64,000 nt of DNA from Mangrovimonas futianensis (lineage in GTDB: Bacteria > Bacteroidota > Bacteroidia > Flavobacteriales > Flavobacteriaceae), in contig NZ_JAJJNF010000005.1 in assembly GCF_021245805.1 (NCBI RefSeq), positions 248,001 to 312,000 on the forward strand. Direction: 5' to 3'. Below the pieces are notes generated by a model that did not search any database, was not told the origin of the DNA, and worked only from the letters and a program-made list of their open reading frames with translations. Below, piece after piece: positions 16,515 to 25,267 of this stretch (position 1 is its first letter; each line of letters begins with the position of its first letter). Position numbers and translations under genes: made by a program.

Positions 16515-17654
16515 TTATTTTAAAAGCATGCATTTTGACAGGGTTTCCTCATAGATCGCCTCATATTGAGGGACAATTTTGTGGATATCAAATTGACTAG
16601 CTTGCATTTCAGCTTGATGTTTAAATTTATCCAGTGTCTTTTGGTCTTTCAAGATGGTAAGTGCATGTTTGGCCATGTCATCTACATCCCCCACATCACT
16701 TAAAAAACCAGAATATCCATGCTTGTTAACCTCTGGAATTCCTCCAGAATTACTTGAAATAACAGGGACTCCAGCTGCCATAGCTTCCAAGGCGGCCAAA
16801 CCAAAACTTTCAGTTTCTGAAGGTAAAAGGAACAAATCAGAATAGCCTAAAATGCGGTCTACCTCGTTGCTGTTTCCTAAAAACACCACTTTAGGGCCAA
16901 TACCCAATTCATCTGCTAAATTTTCGGCATTTTCCTTTTCAGGGCCTTCTCCAACCAACATTAGACGTGCTGGAATTACTTTTTGAATGCGATAAAAAAC
17001 TTGAATAACATCCGTGATTCGCTTCACCTTTCTTAGGTTACTCACATGGGTAATTATTTTTTCATTATCCCTTGCCATCATGGCTCTTTGACAATCAGTG
17101 AAGGCATGACGTTCCTTATCAATATCAATAAAATTAGTTACAACCTGTATATCATTTTTAATATCAAACAAACGCAAGGTGTCTTCTTTCAAACTTTCAG
17201 AAACACAAGTTACAGCATCCGATTTGTTGATGCTGAAAGTAACCGCTGGTTTATAAAAGGGATGACTTCCTACTAGGGTGATATCTGTGCCATGTAACGT
17301 TGTAACTATGGGCACATAAATATTTTCTTCCATTAACATTTTTTGCGCCATATATGCCGCATAGGCATGTGGAATGGCATAATGCACATGAAGAATATCA
17401 ATACCATGGAGCTTGACCATGTCTACTAACTTACTGGACAAAGCCAGTTCATAAGGCTGATAATGAAACAAAGGGTACTGTGGCACATTAACTTCATGAA
17501 AATGTACATTGTTGCCTAATAATTCAAGCCTTACGGGTTGTTTGTATGTAATAAAGTGGACTTCATGTCCGCGTTTGGATAATTCAATTCCTAATTCTGT
17601 AGCTACTACGCCACTGCCTCCAAAAGTTGGATAGCATACAATACCTATATTCAT
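16515..17654 (-). CDS. bshA: N-acetyl-alpha-D-glucosaminyl L-malate synthase (bacillithiol)
   Basis: The 379-aa GT4 glycosyltransferase begins MNIGIVCYPTFGGSGVVATE, the strongly conserved BshA N-terminus. The C-terminal Rossmann half carries the nucleotide-sugar motif LPSETESFGLAALEAMAAG with the two Glu residues of the EX7E motif. It joins GlcNAc from UDP-GlcNAc to L-malate, the first step of bacillithiol synthesis in the cytoplasm. bshB and bshC are not in the window. It lies 3 bp after the NagZ-like fusion gene and 8 bp before the GH3-family gene, so the three are likely one transcript. Confidence 0.97.
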   Translation of the reverse strand: MNIGIVCYPTFGGSGVVATELGIELSKRGHEVHFITYKQPVRLELLGNNVHFHEVNVPQYPLFHYQPYELALSSKLVDMVKLHGIDILHVHYAIPHAYAAYMAQKMLMEENIYVPIVTTLHGTDITLVGSHPFYKPAVTFSINKSDAVTCVSESLKEDTLRLFDIKNDIQVVTNFIDIDKERHAFTDCQRAMMARDNEKIITHVSNLRKVKRITDVIQVFYRIQKVIPARLMLVGEGPEKENAENLADELGIGPKVVFLGNSNEVDRILGYSDLFLLPSETESFGLAALEAMAAGVPVISSNSGGIPEVNKHGYSGFLSDVGDVDDMAKHALTILKDQKTLDKFKHQAEMQASQFDIHKIVPQYEAIYEETLSKCMLLK

Positions 17655-17657
17655 TGA

Positions 17658-20579
17658 TTAATCTTCTATAGCTTCGTATATGAAGCGTTGAATGTCAGTT
17701 CTAATATTAGCTCTCAATAGCAGATTTTGATCTGCTTTGGGGTAGGTTCTATTTGCCAAGAACACATATACAATTTCTTCCTCTGGATCTGCCCATGCAT
17801 AAGTACCGGTAAATCCTGAGTGACCAAAACTGGTCATTGAAATACAGCCACAAGTTGGACCCTCATCTCCCAATTGAGGTTTGTCAAATCCAATTCCTCT
17901 TCTATTATCATCATCACAATAGTAACAGGTATTAAATTTATCAATTGTTTCTGGTTTAAAATAGCGTTTCCCACCATAAAATCCTTTTTGAAGATACATC
18001 TGCATGATTTTGGCTACATCATTGGCATTACTGAATATTCCAGCATGTCCACCAACACCACCTTCCATAGCAGCTCCCATATCATGGACAAACCCGTGTA
18101 CCTCTTGATAGCGGTAGTAGTCATCTACTTCTGTAGGGATAATTTTTTTGGAACTAAACTTGATACTTGGATTGTAAGTAGTGTAATTGGCTCCCAAAGA
18201 TTGATAAAAATGATCCTGTACCAATTCATCTAACCCTTTATCGTAGTAGGATTCTAAATACTTCTTGAGTATATAATATGGCAAATCACTATACCTATAT
18301 TTCAAACGGTTTAATAGTTCTGTGTCTTTTATAATTCCTTGTATGCTGTCTTTGTAATCCGTTCTCATGTAAAGCTCATTAGCCACTTTTACGGTAAATC
18401 CTTTAGAAAATTTAGTTGAATAATATTTGGGACTAGGACGCTTTGTATCAGGATCTAAGGTGGCGTAATAAAACGGAATCCAAGGTTTTAAACGGGCATA
18501 ATGCGATAGCATTTGTTTAATGGTGATATTAGCTTTGTTTGAATCTTCATATTCAGGAAGTAACTTGGAAAGTTTGGTGTCTAAGGTTATGACACCCTTT
18601 TCCACGAGTTCCATAATAAGGGGTAAAGTTCCCAAAATTTTGGTTAACGAAGCGACATCATATATATCATCAAAAGCCACTGTTTTTGAATCGGCTGCAT
18701 AGGTGTGATTCCCGAAATTTTTATTGTAAATCACCTTTCCCTTTCTGGCAACAAGCACTTGAATTCCAGGTGTCATTTTATTGTCAATAGCGTACTGAGC
18801 TAAGGAATCTATTTTTTCCAATTTTTCAGAACTCATTCCAACACGCTCTGGTAAACCATAACTTAAATTTAGAATGTCGTTGTACTCAATACCGGTTCCT
18901 ACGTTTAGACCATTTCCAACTGATACTGGTAAATGTCCTTTTGCCCCGACGGATCCAAAGATAAGTTGGGCTGATTTTTCTTGAGCAATCCTACTATTTT
19001 GATAGCTTACCACGATACTCTCGATATTCTCAATAGTAGATAAGTCTAAAAGTGCGTATGGTTTAACGAAAATATCGAGAATCACCCTATTAGTTCTAGC
19101 TATCTCATACAGCCAAACCAATTCTTTGTCTGTGAATTTGTAACTTTTCCATGGCGTATCATTAGATCTATGAAATCCTATAATCACCGTATTATAGCCA
19201 GATAACTTGGTGATTAAATCATCTAAATTGTCTGATTTAATTTCATGAACCTTGGTATATTTTTGTAGTTCTTTTAAAAAATCTGAGCCTGACTCATCAC
19301 CCATTGGGACGTAGGCTACAGATTTGGTTTCTAACTGTCTTAATGGTAAAAGATCAGCTTTATTTTTAACTACAGTAATCGCGTTTTCAAATAATTCTTC
19401 AGATAAAAGATCATCTTCTAATCGATTTAAATCTTCATTCAAATGCTCCAATTCCACAGGCTTAAAATGATTTAACCCTACTTTATACTTGGCCATTAAA
19501 ATTTTCTTTACAGAGTAAGCCAAACGTTCTTCGGAAATTGTTTTCTGATTTAAAGCTTCTTTAATTTTCTCCACTGCTTTCCCGACATCCTCAGACATTA
19601 AAAGCACATCATTCCCTGCCAAGAATGCTGCTAAATCTACATCACCTGGACTACTAAAATTAGAAGCACCTTTCATTCCTAAAGCATCAGTAAATATCAA
19701 ACCTTCAAACCCTAATCGATTTTTTAGAATATTCGTGACAATATTGTGCGATATGGATGACGGGTACCCATCTCGAGGCTCTAAAGAAGGTACATTCAGG
19801 TGAGCAACCATAACGCTGGCTAGACCCTCTTTAATAAGTCTTTTGTAAGGGTATAATTCTACCGAATCAATTCGTTTTTCAGAAAAACTAATACTCGGCA
19901 ACGTTTTATGGGAATCTGTTTCTGTGTCGCCATGACCTGGAAAGTGTTTGGCATTGGCTAGCACTCCAGCACTTTGCATACCTTGCATAAAGGCAAGTGC
20001 CTTGGTAGTTACATTGTTACGATCTTCACCAAATGATCGATTTCCAATAATGGGGTTTTTGGGGTTGGTGTTAATATCAACAACGGGAGCAAAATTGAAA
20101 TGTACCCCCAAGCGTTTACAATGTTCCCCAATGTGGCGACCAGTCAATTTGACCAAAGTATTATCTTCTATCGCCCCAAGTGTCATATTCCAAGGAAAGG
20201 CATAAGTTTCTTTTAATCGCATGCTCAAACCCCATTCGGCATCCATTCCAATAAGCAAAGGTAATTTGGCAGTTGCCTGTAATTTATTGTTAAAAACGGC
20301 TTGACTTTTTGGGTCGCCTGTTGAAAAAATGATACCGCCAATATGTAAATTCTTAACTTGGTTGATTATCATTTTTTCATGAGCCTCCCCTTTATTTGAG
20401 AATGCTTGCACCATAAACAATTGGCCTATCTTTTCATCTAAAGTCATCTGTTGATAAACACTATCTACCCATGTTTGTTGTGCCTTTGCATCTTGTGTTA
20501 AAAGAGGCGATTTGGTTTGGGAAAAAACAGTATGTGAAAACAAAAAGACTACAAACAGTAGATGGGATATAGATCGCAT
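17658..20579 (-). CDS. Glycoside hydrolase family 3 (NagZ-like) fused to a serine hydrolase (beta-lactamase-like)
   Basis: A 973-aa secreted two-enzyme fusion. The ATG chosen gives a signal peptide (MRSISHLLFVVFLFSHTVFS); an upstream in-frame extension is less likely. Residues about 35-380 are a GH3 N-terminal barrel with KHFPGHGDTETDSH near 211-224, the motif of NagZ-type beta-N-acetylglucosaminidases. A GH3 C-terminal-like domain follows to about 570. The rest is a class C beta-lactamase/serine hydrolase fold with SLTK near 643 as the SxxK nucleophile motif and GHAGIFS further on. Together it could trim peptidoglycan: glycan by the first half, peptide or ester by the second. It is first in an operon with bshA. 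Confidence 0.88.
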   Translation of the reverse strand: MRSISHLLFVVFLFSHTVFSQTKSPLLTQDAKAQQTWVDSVYQQMTLDEKIGQLFMVQAFSNKGEAHEKMIINQVKNLHIGGIIFSTGDPKSQAVFNNKLQATAKLPLLIGMDAEWGLSMRLKETYAFPWNMTLGAIEDNTLVKLTGRHIGEHCKRLGVHFNFAPVVDINTNPKNPIIGNRSFGEDRNNVTTKALAFMQGMQSAGVLANAKHFPGHGDTETDSHKTLPSISFSEKRIDSVELYPYKRLIKEGLASVMVAHLNVPSLEPRDGYPSSISHNIVTNILKNRLGFEGLIFTDALGMKGASNFSSPGDVDLAAFLAGNDVLLMSEDVGKAVEKIKEALNQKTISEERLAYSVKKILMAKYKVGLNHFKPVELEHLNEDLNRLEDDLLSEELFENAITVVKNKADLLPLRQLETKSVAYVPMGDESGSDFLKELQKYTKVHEIKSDNLDDLITKLSGYNTVIIGFHRSNDTPWKSYKFTDKELVWLYEIARTNRVILDIFVKPYALLDLSTIENIESIVVSYQNSRIAQEKSAQLIFGSVGAKGHLPVSVGNGLNVGTGIEYNDILNLSYGLPERVGMSSEKLEKIDSLAQYAIDNKMTPGIQVLVARKGKVIYNKNFGNHTYAADSKTVAFDDIYDVASLTKILGTLPLIMELVEKGVITLDTKLSKLLPEYEDSNKANITIKQMLSHYARLKPWIPFYYATLDPDTKRPSPKYYSTKFSKGFTVKVANELYMRTDYKDSIQGIIKDTELLNRLKYRYSDLPYYILKKYLESYYDKGLDELVQDHFYQSLGANYTTYNPSIKFSSKKIIPTEVDDYYRYQEVHGFVHDMGAAMEGGVGGHAGIFSNANDVAKIMQMYLQKGFYGGKRYFKPETIDKFNTCYYCDDDNRRGIGFDKPQLGDEGPTCGCISMTSFGHSGFTGTYAWADPEEEIVYVFLANRTYPKADQNLLLRANIRTDIQRFIYEAIED

Positions 20580-20734
20580 AAAAAACGGAAATTTCTTAAG
20601 GTAAAGTTCAAAACTTATTTCACTGCAAAATAGCATAAATCAAAAGAAGTTAAAAAAACTTTAAGATAGATTTATAAAGAAAATAGTTAACGGATTTTAA
20701 AGGAATCAATATTCACATAGATACCGAAATTTGC

Positions 20735-20742
20735 TATTTTTG
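20735..20742 (+). promoter_or_regulatory. -7 box TATTTTTG immediately before a start codon
   Basis: TATTTTTG matches TAnnTTTG and ends only 4 nt before the ATG at 20747. If used, the transcript would begin at or near the A of the ATG and be leaderless. Confidence 0.4.
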
Positions 20743-20746
20743 GTAA

Positions 20747-21133
20747 ATGATTAAACAACATTATTTTTACTCTTCCCTTCTTTTGATATTGATAACCTTA
20801 TCAGGTTGTTATGAAACGGAAAGACATTGCTCCGATTTTCAAATTGGCACATTTAGAAGTGAGATTATTCTAAATGGAAAAACTTTCAAATCTGAATTTA
20901 CTAGAACCAAAACACTTCAGGTGGAAACCTACGATAATAAGATAGACTCTTCCAACGTCAGGTGGATTAATGATTGTGAAGTTGTTTTTAAAACCATTAA
21001 CCCCAAAAATATGGCAGAAAGAAAGGATATCCACCTAAAAATTTTGACAACCACCGATAGCAGCTACACCTTCGAGTATTCTTATGTAGGAGAAAGACAG
21101 AAACAGCGTGGAGTAGCCTTTAAAATAGAATAA
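20747..21133 (+). CDS. Lipoprotein of unknown function (128 aa)
   Basis: The N-terminus is a lipoprotein signal ending LITLSGC with lipidation Cys21, followed by about 105 residues rich in beta structure (NGKTFKSEFTRTKTLQVET). Relatives are common next to terC or topoisomerase IV genes in flavobacteria and are sometimes mislabelled as topoisomerase; nothing in the sequence supports that activity. It is probably a periplasmic lipoprotein anchored in a membrane. The terC gene starts one base after its stop codon, so the two are co-transcribed. Confidence 0.75.
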   Translation: MIKQHYFYSSLLLILITLSGCYETERHCSDFQIGTFRSEIILNGKTFKSEFTRTKTLQVETYDNKIDSSNVRWINDCEVVFKTINPKNMAERKDIHLKILTTTDSSYTFEYSYVGERQKQRGVAFKIE

Positions 21134-21134
21134 T

Positions 21135-21941
21135 ATGTGGGAATTCTTGTTTTCTGGAGATGCTATTATAGCGTTATTGACCTTGACCTTTCTTGAGATA
21201 GTTTTGGGTATTGATAATATCGTGTTTATTTCAATAACAGCCAATAAATTGCCGGAAAACCAAAGAGCTAAAGCAACCAATATTGGACTTATTTTAGCAA
21301 TGGTTCAGCGTATTATTCTTCTTTTTTGTGTTTCGTTTTTAATTGGTTTAAAAGAGCCATTTTACACTCTTGATTTGGAATGGTTACATATGGGAGTTAG
21401 CTGGCAAGCCATTATTCTTTTTGTGGGTGGCCTATTTTTGATTTATAAGAGTACTTCAGAGATAAAAGAAAAAGTTGAATCTCCTGAACACGATACTTCC
21501 GAATTAAAAGAAAAGAAAGTTAATTCTCTAAAACAAGCCATAACACAAATCCTATTAATCGATTTTATCTTTTCCATCGACTCTATTTTAACAGCAGTAG
21601 GAATGACCAATGGCATTCATCCCAATCACAATTACGCCTTAATCCTAATGATTATAGCTGTGATGATTTCCATCTTCATCATGATAGCATTTGCCAATCC
21701 CATTAGAAAATTCATTGATAATCACCCAAGCATGCAGGTCCTTGCGATGGCTTTCTTGATATTGATAGGTTTTATGCTGATTACCGAGGCCGCACATCTT
21801 TCCCAAACAACATTCTTTGATCAGGAAGTGGGAGCCATACCTAAGGGATATCTTTATTTTGCCATAGCCTTTTCGCTATTGGTGGAATTTATCAACTTTA
21901 GAATTCAAAAGAAATCCAAATCCAATCCTAGAAAAGACTAG
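21135..21941 (+). CDS. TerC-family integral membrane protein
   Basis: The 268-aa protein has about seven hydrophobic helices and the family motifs FLEIVLGIDNIVFIS near residue 20 and LLIDFIFSIDSILTAVGM near 140, whose Asp residues lie in membrane segments. TerC proteins are linked to tellurite resistance and, in better-studied cases, to Mn2+ export or metal loading of exported proteins. A charged cytoplasmic loop (about 105-135) separates the halves. It is coupled to the preceding lipoprotein gene and its last 14 bases overlap the convergent parC. Confidence 0.92.
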   Translation: MWEFLFSGDAIIALLTLTFLEIVLGIDNIVFISITANKLPENQRAKATNIGLILAMVQRIILLFCVSFLIGLKEPFYTLDLEWLHMGVSWQAIILFVGGLFLIYKSTSEIKEKVESPEHDTSELKEKKVNSLKQAITQILLIDFIFSIDSILTAVGMTNGIHPNHNYALILMIIAVMISIFIMIAFANPIRKFIDNHPSMQVLAMAFLILIGFMLITEAAHLSQTTFFDQEVGAIPKGYLYFAIAFSLLVEFINFRIQKKSKSNPRKD

Positions 21942-24582
21942 TTTGGCCCTCCTCATCTGCATCCGAATCACTTTCTGAATTTACTGAGTTGTTGGTATTA
22001 CTAGCTGTGCCTGTTTCTGAATTATTCACCTCCTCTTCATCGATGACTTCAAGGTCATCAGCGTGAACCTCCTCTGGAGCTTCATAAGGTAAAGGTTCTA
22101 ATAGGTTTACTTGATTTATTTTTTCTTTAGTAAGTTGATTCCCAATGGCATTAATCCCTTTTATTGAAATAAATTCTTCAAGATCTAATTCTAAGTTAGG
22201 TTTCCTATCTTTTCCTCGTTCTTTAGTAAATTCTATATCCGCCAAAGGACGCCAATCAGTCGAAACAATCTCTAATTTAGTCTCTCGGTGGTCTGGCAAA
22301 AAGCTCTCTTCCTTACCTTCATTTTCGATCAAAAAGCGTTTAACGTAATAAAGTTCGCGTTCGCCATTATAATAGATAACAGAAAGGGGTTTGTTAGGTA
22401 TCCATTTTTCAATCACAATCATGTCATCCTCAAAGTGAGCTGTCATTTCAGGGATAATGGTTTTTACTAGTCCAGATTGGGTAACTACCAATATGCGGTC
22501 TTCCCCTCTAAATTCACCTATTAAATCCCCTCTTCCATCTACATTAAGTCTTTGTACGGTGTCATCAAACCAAATCTTTCTAGGTTTTAAAGTTGAAACA
22601 CCCTTTTCTTTTAGGTCTATTCGTTTAACCGCATATTTAGAAACTAAATTACCCTTGGAATTCCTTCCTTTTATAAGGATTTCGGCAAAATCCATATCCC
22701 ATTTCAATTTCTTAATACTTCCTACTTGTCTTAAGAATATAGTGACAACTTCAGCCTCCCCATTCGGATTGGCAGAAAAATACCAAACCGTTGAGTTTTT
22801 GTTTCCATTGGTTAAATCATACTCCCGATCCCTTGTGATACTAGTCACAGCAAAACGTTTAATGTAAGTAGGCCCGCTTTTACCATCGCGATAAATCATG
22901 TTGTAAATGGTACGTTTGTCTTTTTTCTTAAAGACAGCTACATGAATAATATCTTTCCCCACAAAGGTTTTAGAGTCCACTTTGGTTACCATCATCTTCC
23001 CTTCCTTAGTAAAAACAATGATGTCATCTATATCGCTACAATCACACACATACTCATCTCGTTTGAGTGATGTCCCTATGAAACCTTCCTCTCTGTTAAC
23101 ATAAAGCTTGGTATTTCTTATGACTACCTTGGTGGCGTCAACATCATCAAACACGCGAATTTCGGTCTTTCTCTCTTTCCCTTCACCATATTTGGTTTTT
23201 AATCGGTTGAAATAGGCAATTGCATAATCGATTAAATGTTCCAGATGGTGTTTTACTTCAGCAATTTGACCTTCCAGAGCTTCAATTTTTTGTTGTGCCT
23301 TATCAATGTCAAATTTGGAAATTCTTTTAATTCGAATTTCGGTTAGTCTAACGATATCCTCCTCAGTTACTGACCTTTTTAAATGGGTAATATGAGGTTT
23401 TAAACCATCGTCAATAGCTTTAATAACGCCTTCCCAGGTTTCTTCCTCTTCTATGTTTCGGTATATCCTATTTTCAATAAAAATACGCTCCAATGATGCA
23501 AAGTGCCATTGTTCTTCCAATTCACTTAACTGGACTTCCAAATCACTTTTAAGCAATTGCACCGTATTATCGGTAGAGCGACGTAACATTTCAGAAACTC
23601 CGATAAACAAAGGCCTGTTATCTTCAATAACACAACCTAGCGGAGAAATAGACATCTCACAATTGGTAAAGGCATAAAGGGCATCTATGGTTTTATCTGG
23701 TGAAATACCAGCTGGCAAATGCACCAAAATCTCTACTTGAGCTGCTGTATTATCTTCTATTTTCTTAATCTTGATCTTCCCTTTGTCATTGGCCTTAAGG
23801 ATGGAATCAATAAGACTTGATGTTGTGGTTCCAAAAGGAATTTCAGTGATGACCAAGGTATTTTTGTCGTATTGCGAAATGCGTGCTCTCACCCTTACTT
23901 TTCCACCGCGATTTCCATCCTTGTAATCTCCCATATCAGCAATTCCTCCGGTTGGGAAATCTGGAAAAATGGTAAATCGTTTACCTTTTAAATGTTTAAT
24001 GGAAGCATCAATCAATTCCAAAAAATTATGAGGCAATACCCTTGTAGACAAACCAACGGCTATTCCTTCTGCGCCTTGAGCTAATAGCAAAGGGAACATC
24101 ACAGGCAAATTAATGGGTTCTCTTCTTCGACCATCATACGAAGCCTGCCATTCTGTGATTTTTGGATTGTAGATAACTTCTAGGGCAAATTTGGAAAGGC
24201 GTGCTTCAATATATCTCGAAGCTGCTGCACTGTCTCCAGTTAAAATATTCCCCCAGTTACCTTGAGTGTCTATCAATAAATCCTTTTGACCAATCTGAAC
24301 CATGGCGTCTGCAATACTGGCATCCCCATGAGGGTGGTATTGCATGGTATGCCCCACGATATTAGCTACCTTGTTGTAACGTCCATCATCTAAGTCCTTC
24401 ATGGAATGCATGATCCTGCGTTGAACAGGCTTAAAACCATCTTCAATAGCAGGTACAGCCCGTTCTAAAATGACATAGGAAGCATAATCCAAAAACCAGT
24501 CTTTATACATCCCAGTAACTTTGGTGATGGTTTCTTGGTTGTCATTGGGCTCATTCAGCAAATCATCGTTTTCTTCGCTCAT
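21928..24582 (-). CDS. parC: DNA topoisomerase IV subunit A
   Basis: The 884-aa GyrA/ParC-type subunit has the breakage-reunion domain with AASRYIEARLSKFA (catalytic Tyr near 120), the N-terminal RRIMHSMKDLDDGRYNKVANIVG, and a C-terminal beta-propeller. The GyrA box is not evident, consistent with ParC. The C-terminus is acidic and Ser/Asn-rich (about 845-884). It cuts and rejoins DNA to decatenate chromosomes together with ParE. It lies at the end of the parE operon, after two small membrane protein genes, with a 24-bp gap. Confidence 0.95.
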   Translation of the reverse strand: MSEENDDLLNEPNDNQETITKVTGMYKDWFLDYASYVILERAVPAIEDGFKPVQRRIMHSMKDLDDGRYNKVANIVGHTMQYHPHGDASIADAMVQIGQKDLLIDTQGNWGNILTGDSAAASRYIEARLSKFALEVIYNPKITEWQASYDGRRREPINLPVMFPLLLAQGAEGIAVGLSTRVLPHNFLELIDASIKHLKGKRFTIFPDFPTGGIADMGDYKDGNRGGKVRVRARISQYDKNTLVITEIPFGTTTSSLIDSILKANDKGKIKIKKIEDNTAAQVEILVHLPAGISPDKTIDALYAFTNCEMSISPLGCVIEDNRPLFIGVSEMLRRSTDNTVQLLKSDLEVQLSELEEQWHFASLERIFIENRIYRNIEEEETWEGVIKAIDDGLKPHITHLKRSVTEEDIVRLTEIRIKRISKFDIDKAQQKIEALEGQIAEVKHHLEHLIDYAIAYFNRLKTKYGEGKERKTEIRVFDDVDATKVVIRNTKLYVNREEGFIGTSLKRDEYVCDCSDIDDIIVFTKEGKMMVTKVDSKTFVGKDIIHVAVFKKKDKRTIYNMIYRDGKSGPTYIKRFAVTSITRDREYDLTNGNKNSTVWYFSANPNGEAEVVTIFLRQVGSIKKLKWDMDFAEILIKGRNSKGNLVSKYAVKRIDLKEKGVSTLKPRKIWFDDTVQRLNVDGRGDLIGEFRGEDRILVVTQSGLVKTIIPEMTAHFEDDMIVIEKWIPNKPLSVIYYNGERELYYVKRFLIENEGKEESFLPDHRETKLEIVSTDWRPLADIEFTKERGKDRKPNLELDLEEFISIKGINAIGNQLTKEKINQVNLLEPLPYEAPEEVHADDLEVIDEEEVNNSETGTASNTNNSVNSESDSDADEEGQTSLF

Positions 24583-24606
24583 TGATTGTATTGATATTTC
24601 TGTATG

Positions 24607-24792
24607 TTAGTTTTTCTTTTTTATTAACGGAATAAGGTTGCCAATCCCTACCAACAACATAGCGGTAATGCCGATATATTGCGTGGAATTTTCATCCCAA
24701 CCCAAATCATTAAAATTGATTCGACTGATATATACTGCTGCCAAAACAAAGGTGGCAAAAACAATAAATATTTTAATTTTTTTCTGATTCAA
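24607..24792 (-). CDS. Small two-helix membrane protein in topoisomerase IV operon
   Basis: The 61-aa protein has two predicted membrane helices (about 7-23 and 37-54) and a short basic tail (PLIKKKN). It starts with TTG, overlapping the end of the preceding gene by 20 bp; there is no ATG near the N-terminus. Function is unknown. Tight coupling with its neighbour suggests the two act together. Confidence 0.55.
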   Translation of the reverse strand: MNQKKIKIFIVFATFVLAAVYISRINFNDLGWDENSTQYIGITAMLLVGIGNLIPLIKKKN

Positions 24793-25267
24793 GGGCTTTA
24801 GCGTTAAGTTTAATAATCTTGCTTAAAGATTGCTTGATATATTTCCGTTTTTTTCTAGCGACTAAAGTCACATTAAAACTTTCCGATTTATGGTTGCCGC
24901 GATCACTTTTTAAATAAACAACCAAGGTTTTATAAAATATAAAATTTCTGAATTTAAAACCTGCTAATTGGCGTTTATCAAAATCTACGGTTTTTTCCCG
25001 GTAATTAAAATGATCTGCCAATAGCAATCCTTTGTTGGTTATTACAACCTTCATACCATCACTGTCGTATTCAAAATATTTTGAAATGAAATGAAACAAA
25101 AAGAAAATAAGGCTAAAAATCACCGTTATTACCAAAGAGGTAATCAAAGGATTTTTTGACAAATCACTAAATGCTTTAAAAACTACAGCGAGAAGAATGC
25201 CTACAACAATCAGTATAAAATATACAGAAACAATAACATTCCTTACTTTAGCATTATTGGTTCTCAT
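24773..25267 (-). CDS. Two-helix membrane protein with PH-like domain in topoisomerase IV operon
   Basis: The 164-aa protein has two N-terminal membrane helices (about 10-32 and 40-60), then a beta-rich cytoplasmic part (YFEYDSDGMKVVITNKGLLL onwards) and a basic C-terminal helix (RKKRKYIKQSLSKI). The shape resembles bacterial PH-domain membrane proteins (bPH type), but no family-specific motif is certain. Its ATG overlaps the parE stop by four bases, giving translational coupling to parE. Confidence 0.65.
   Translation of the reverse strand: MRTNNAKVRNVIVSVYFILIVVGILLAVVFKAFSDLSKNPLITSLVITVIFSLIFFLFHFISKYFEYDSDGMKVVITNKGLLLADHFNYREKTVDFDKRQLAGFKFRNFIFYKTLVVYLKSDRGNHKSESFNVTLVARKKRKYIKQSLSKIIKLNAKALESEKN

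Noticed and set aside
22457..22867. 136-aa plus-strand frame inside parC
   Set aside because: The parC gene fully explains the DNA; the frame has no domain and no start context.
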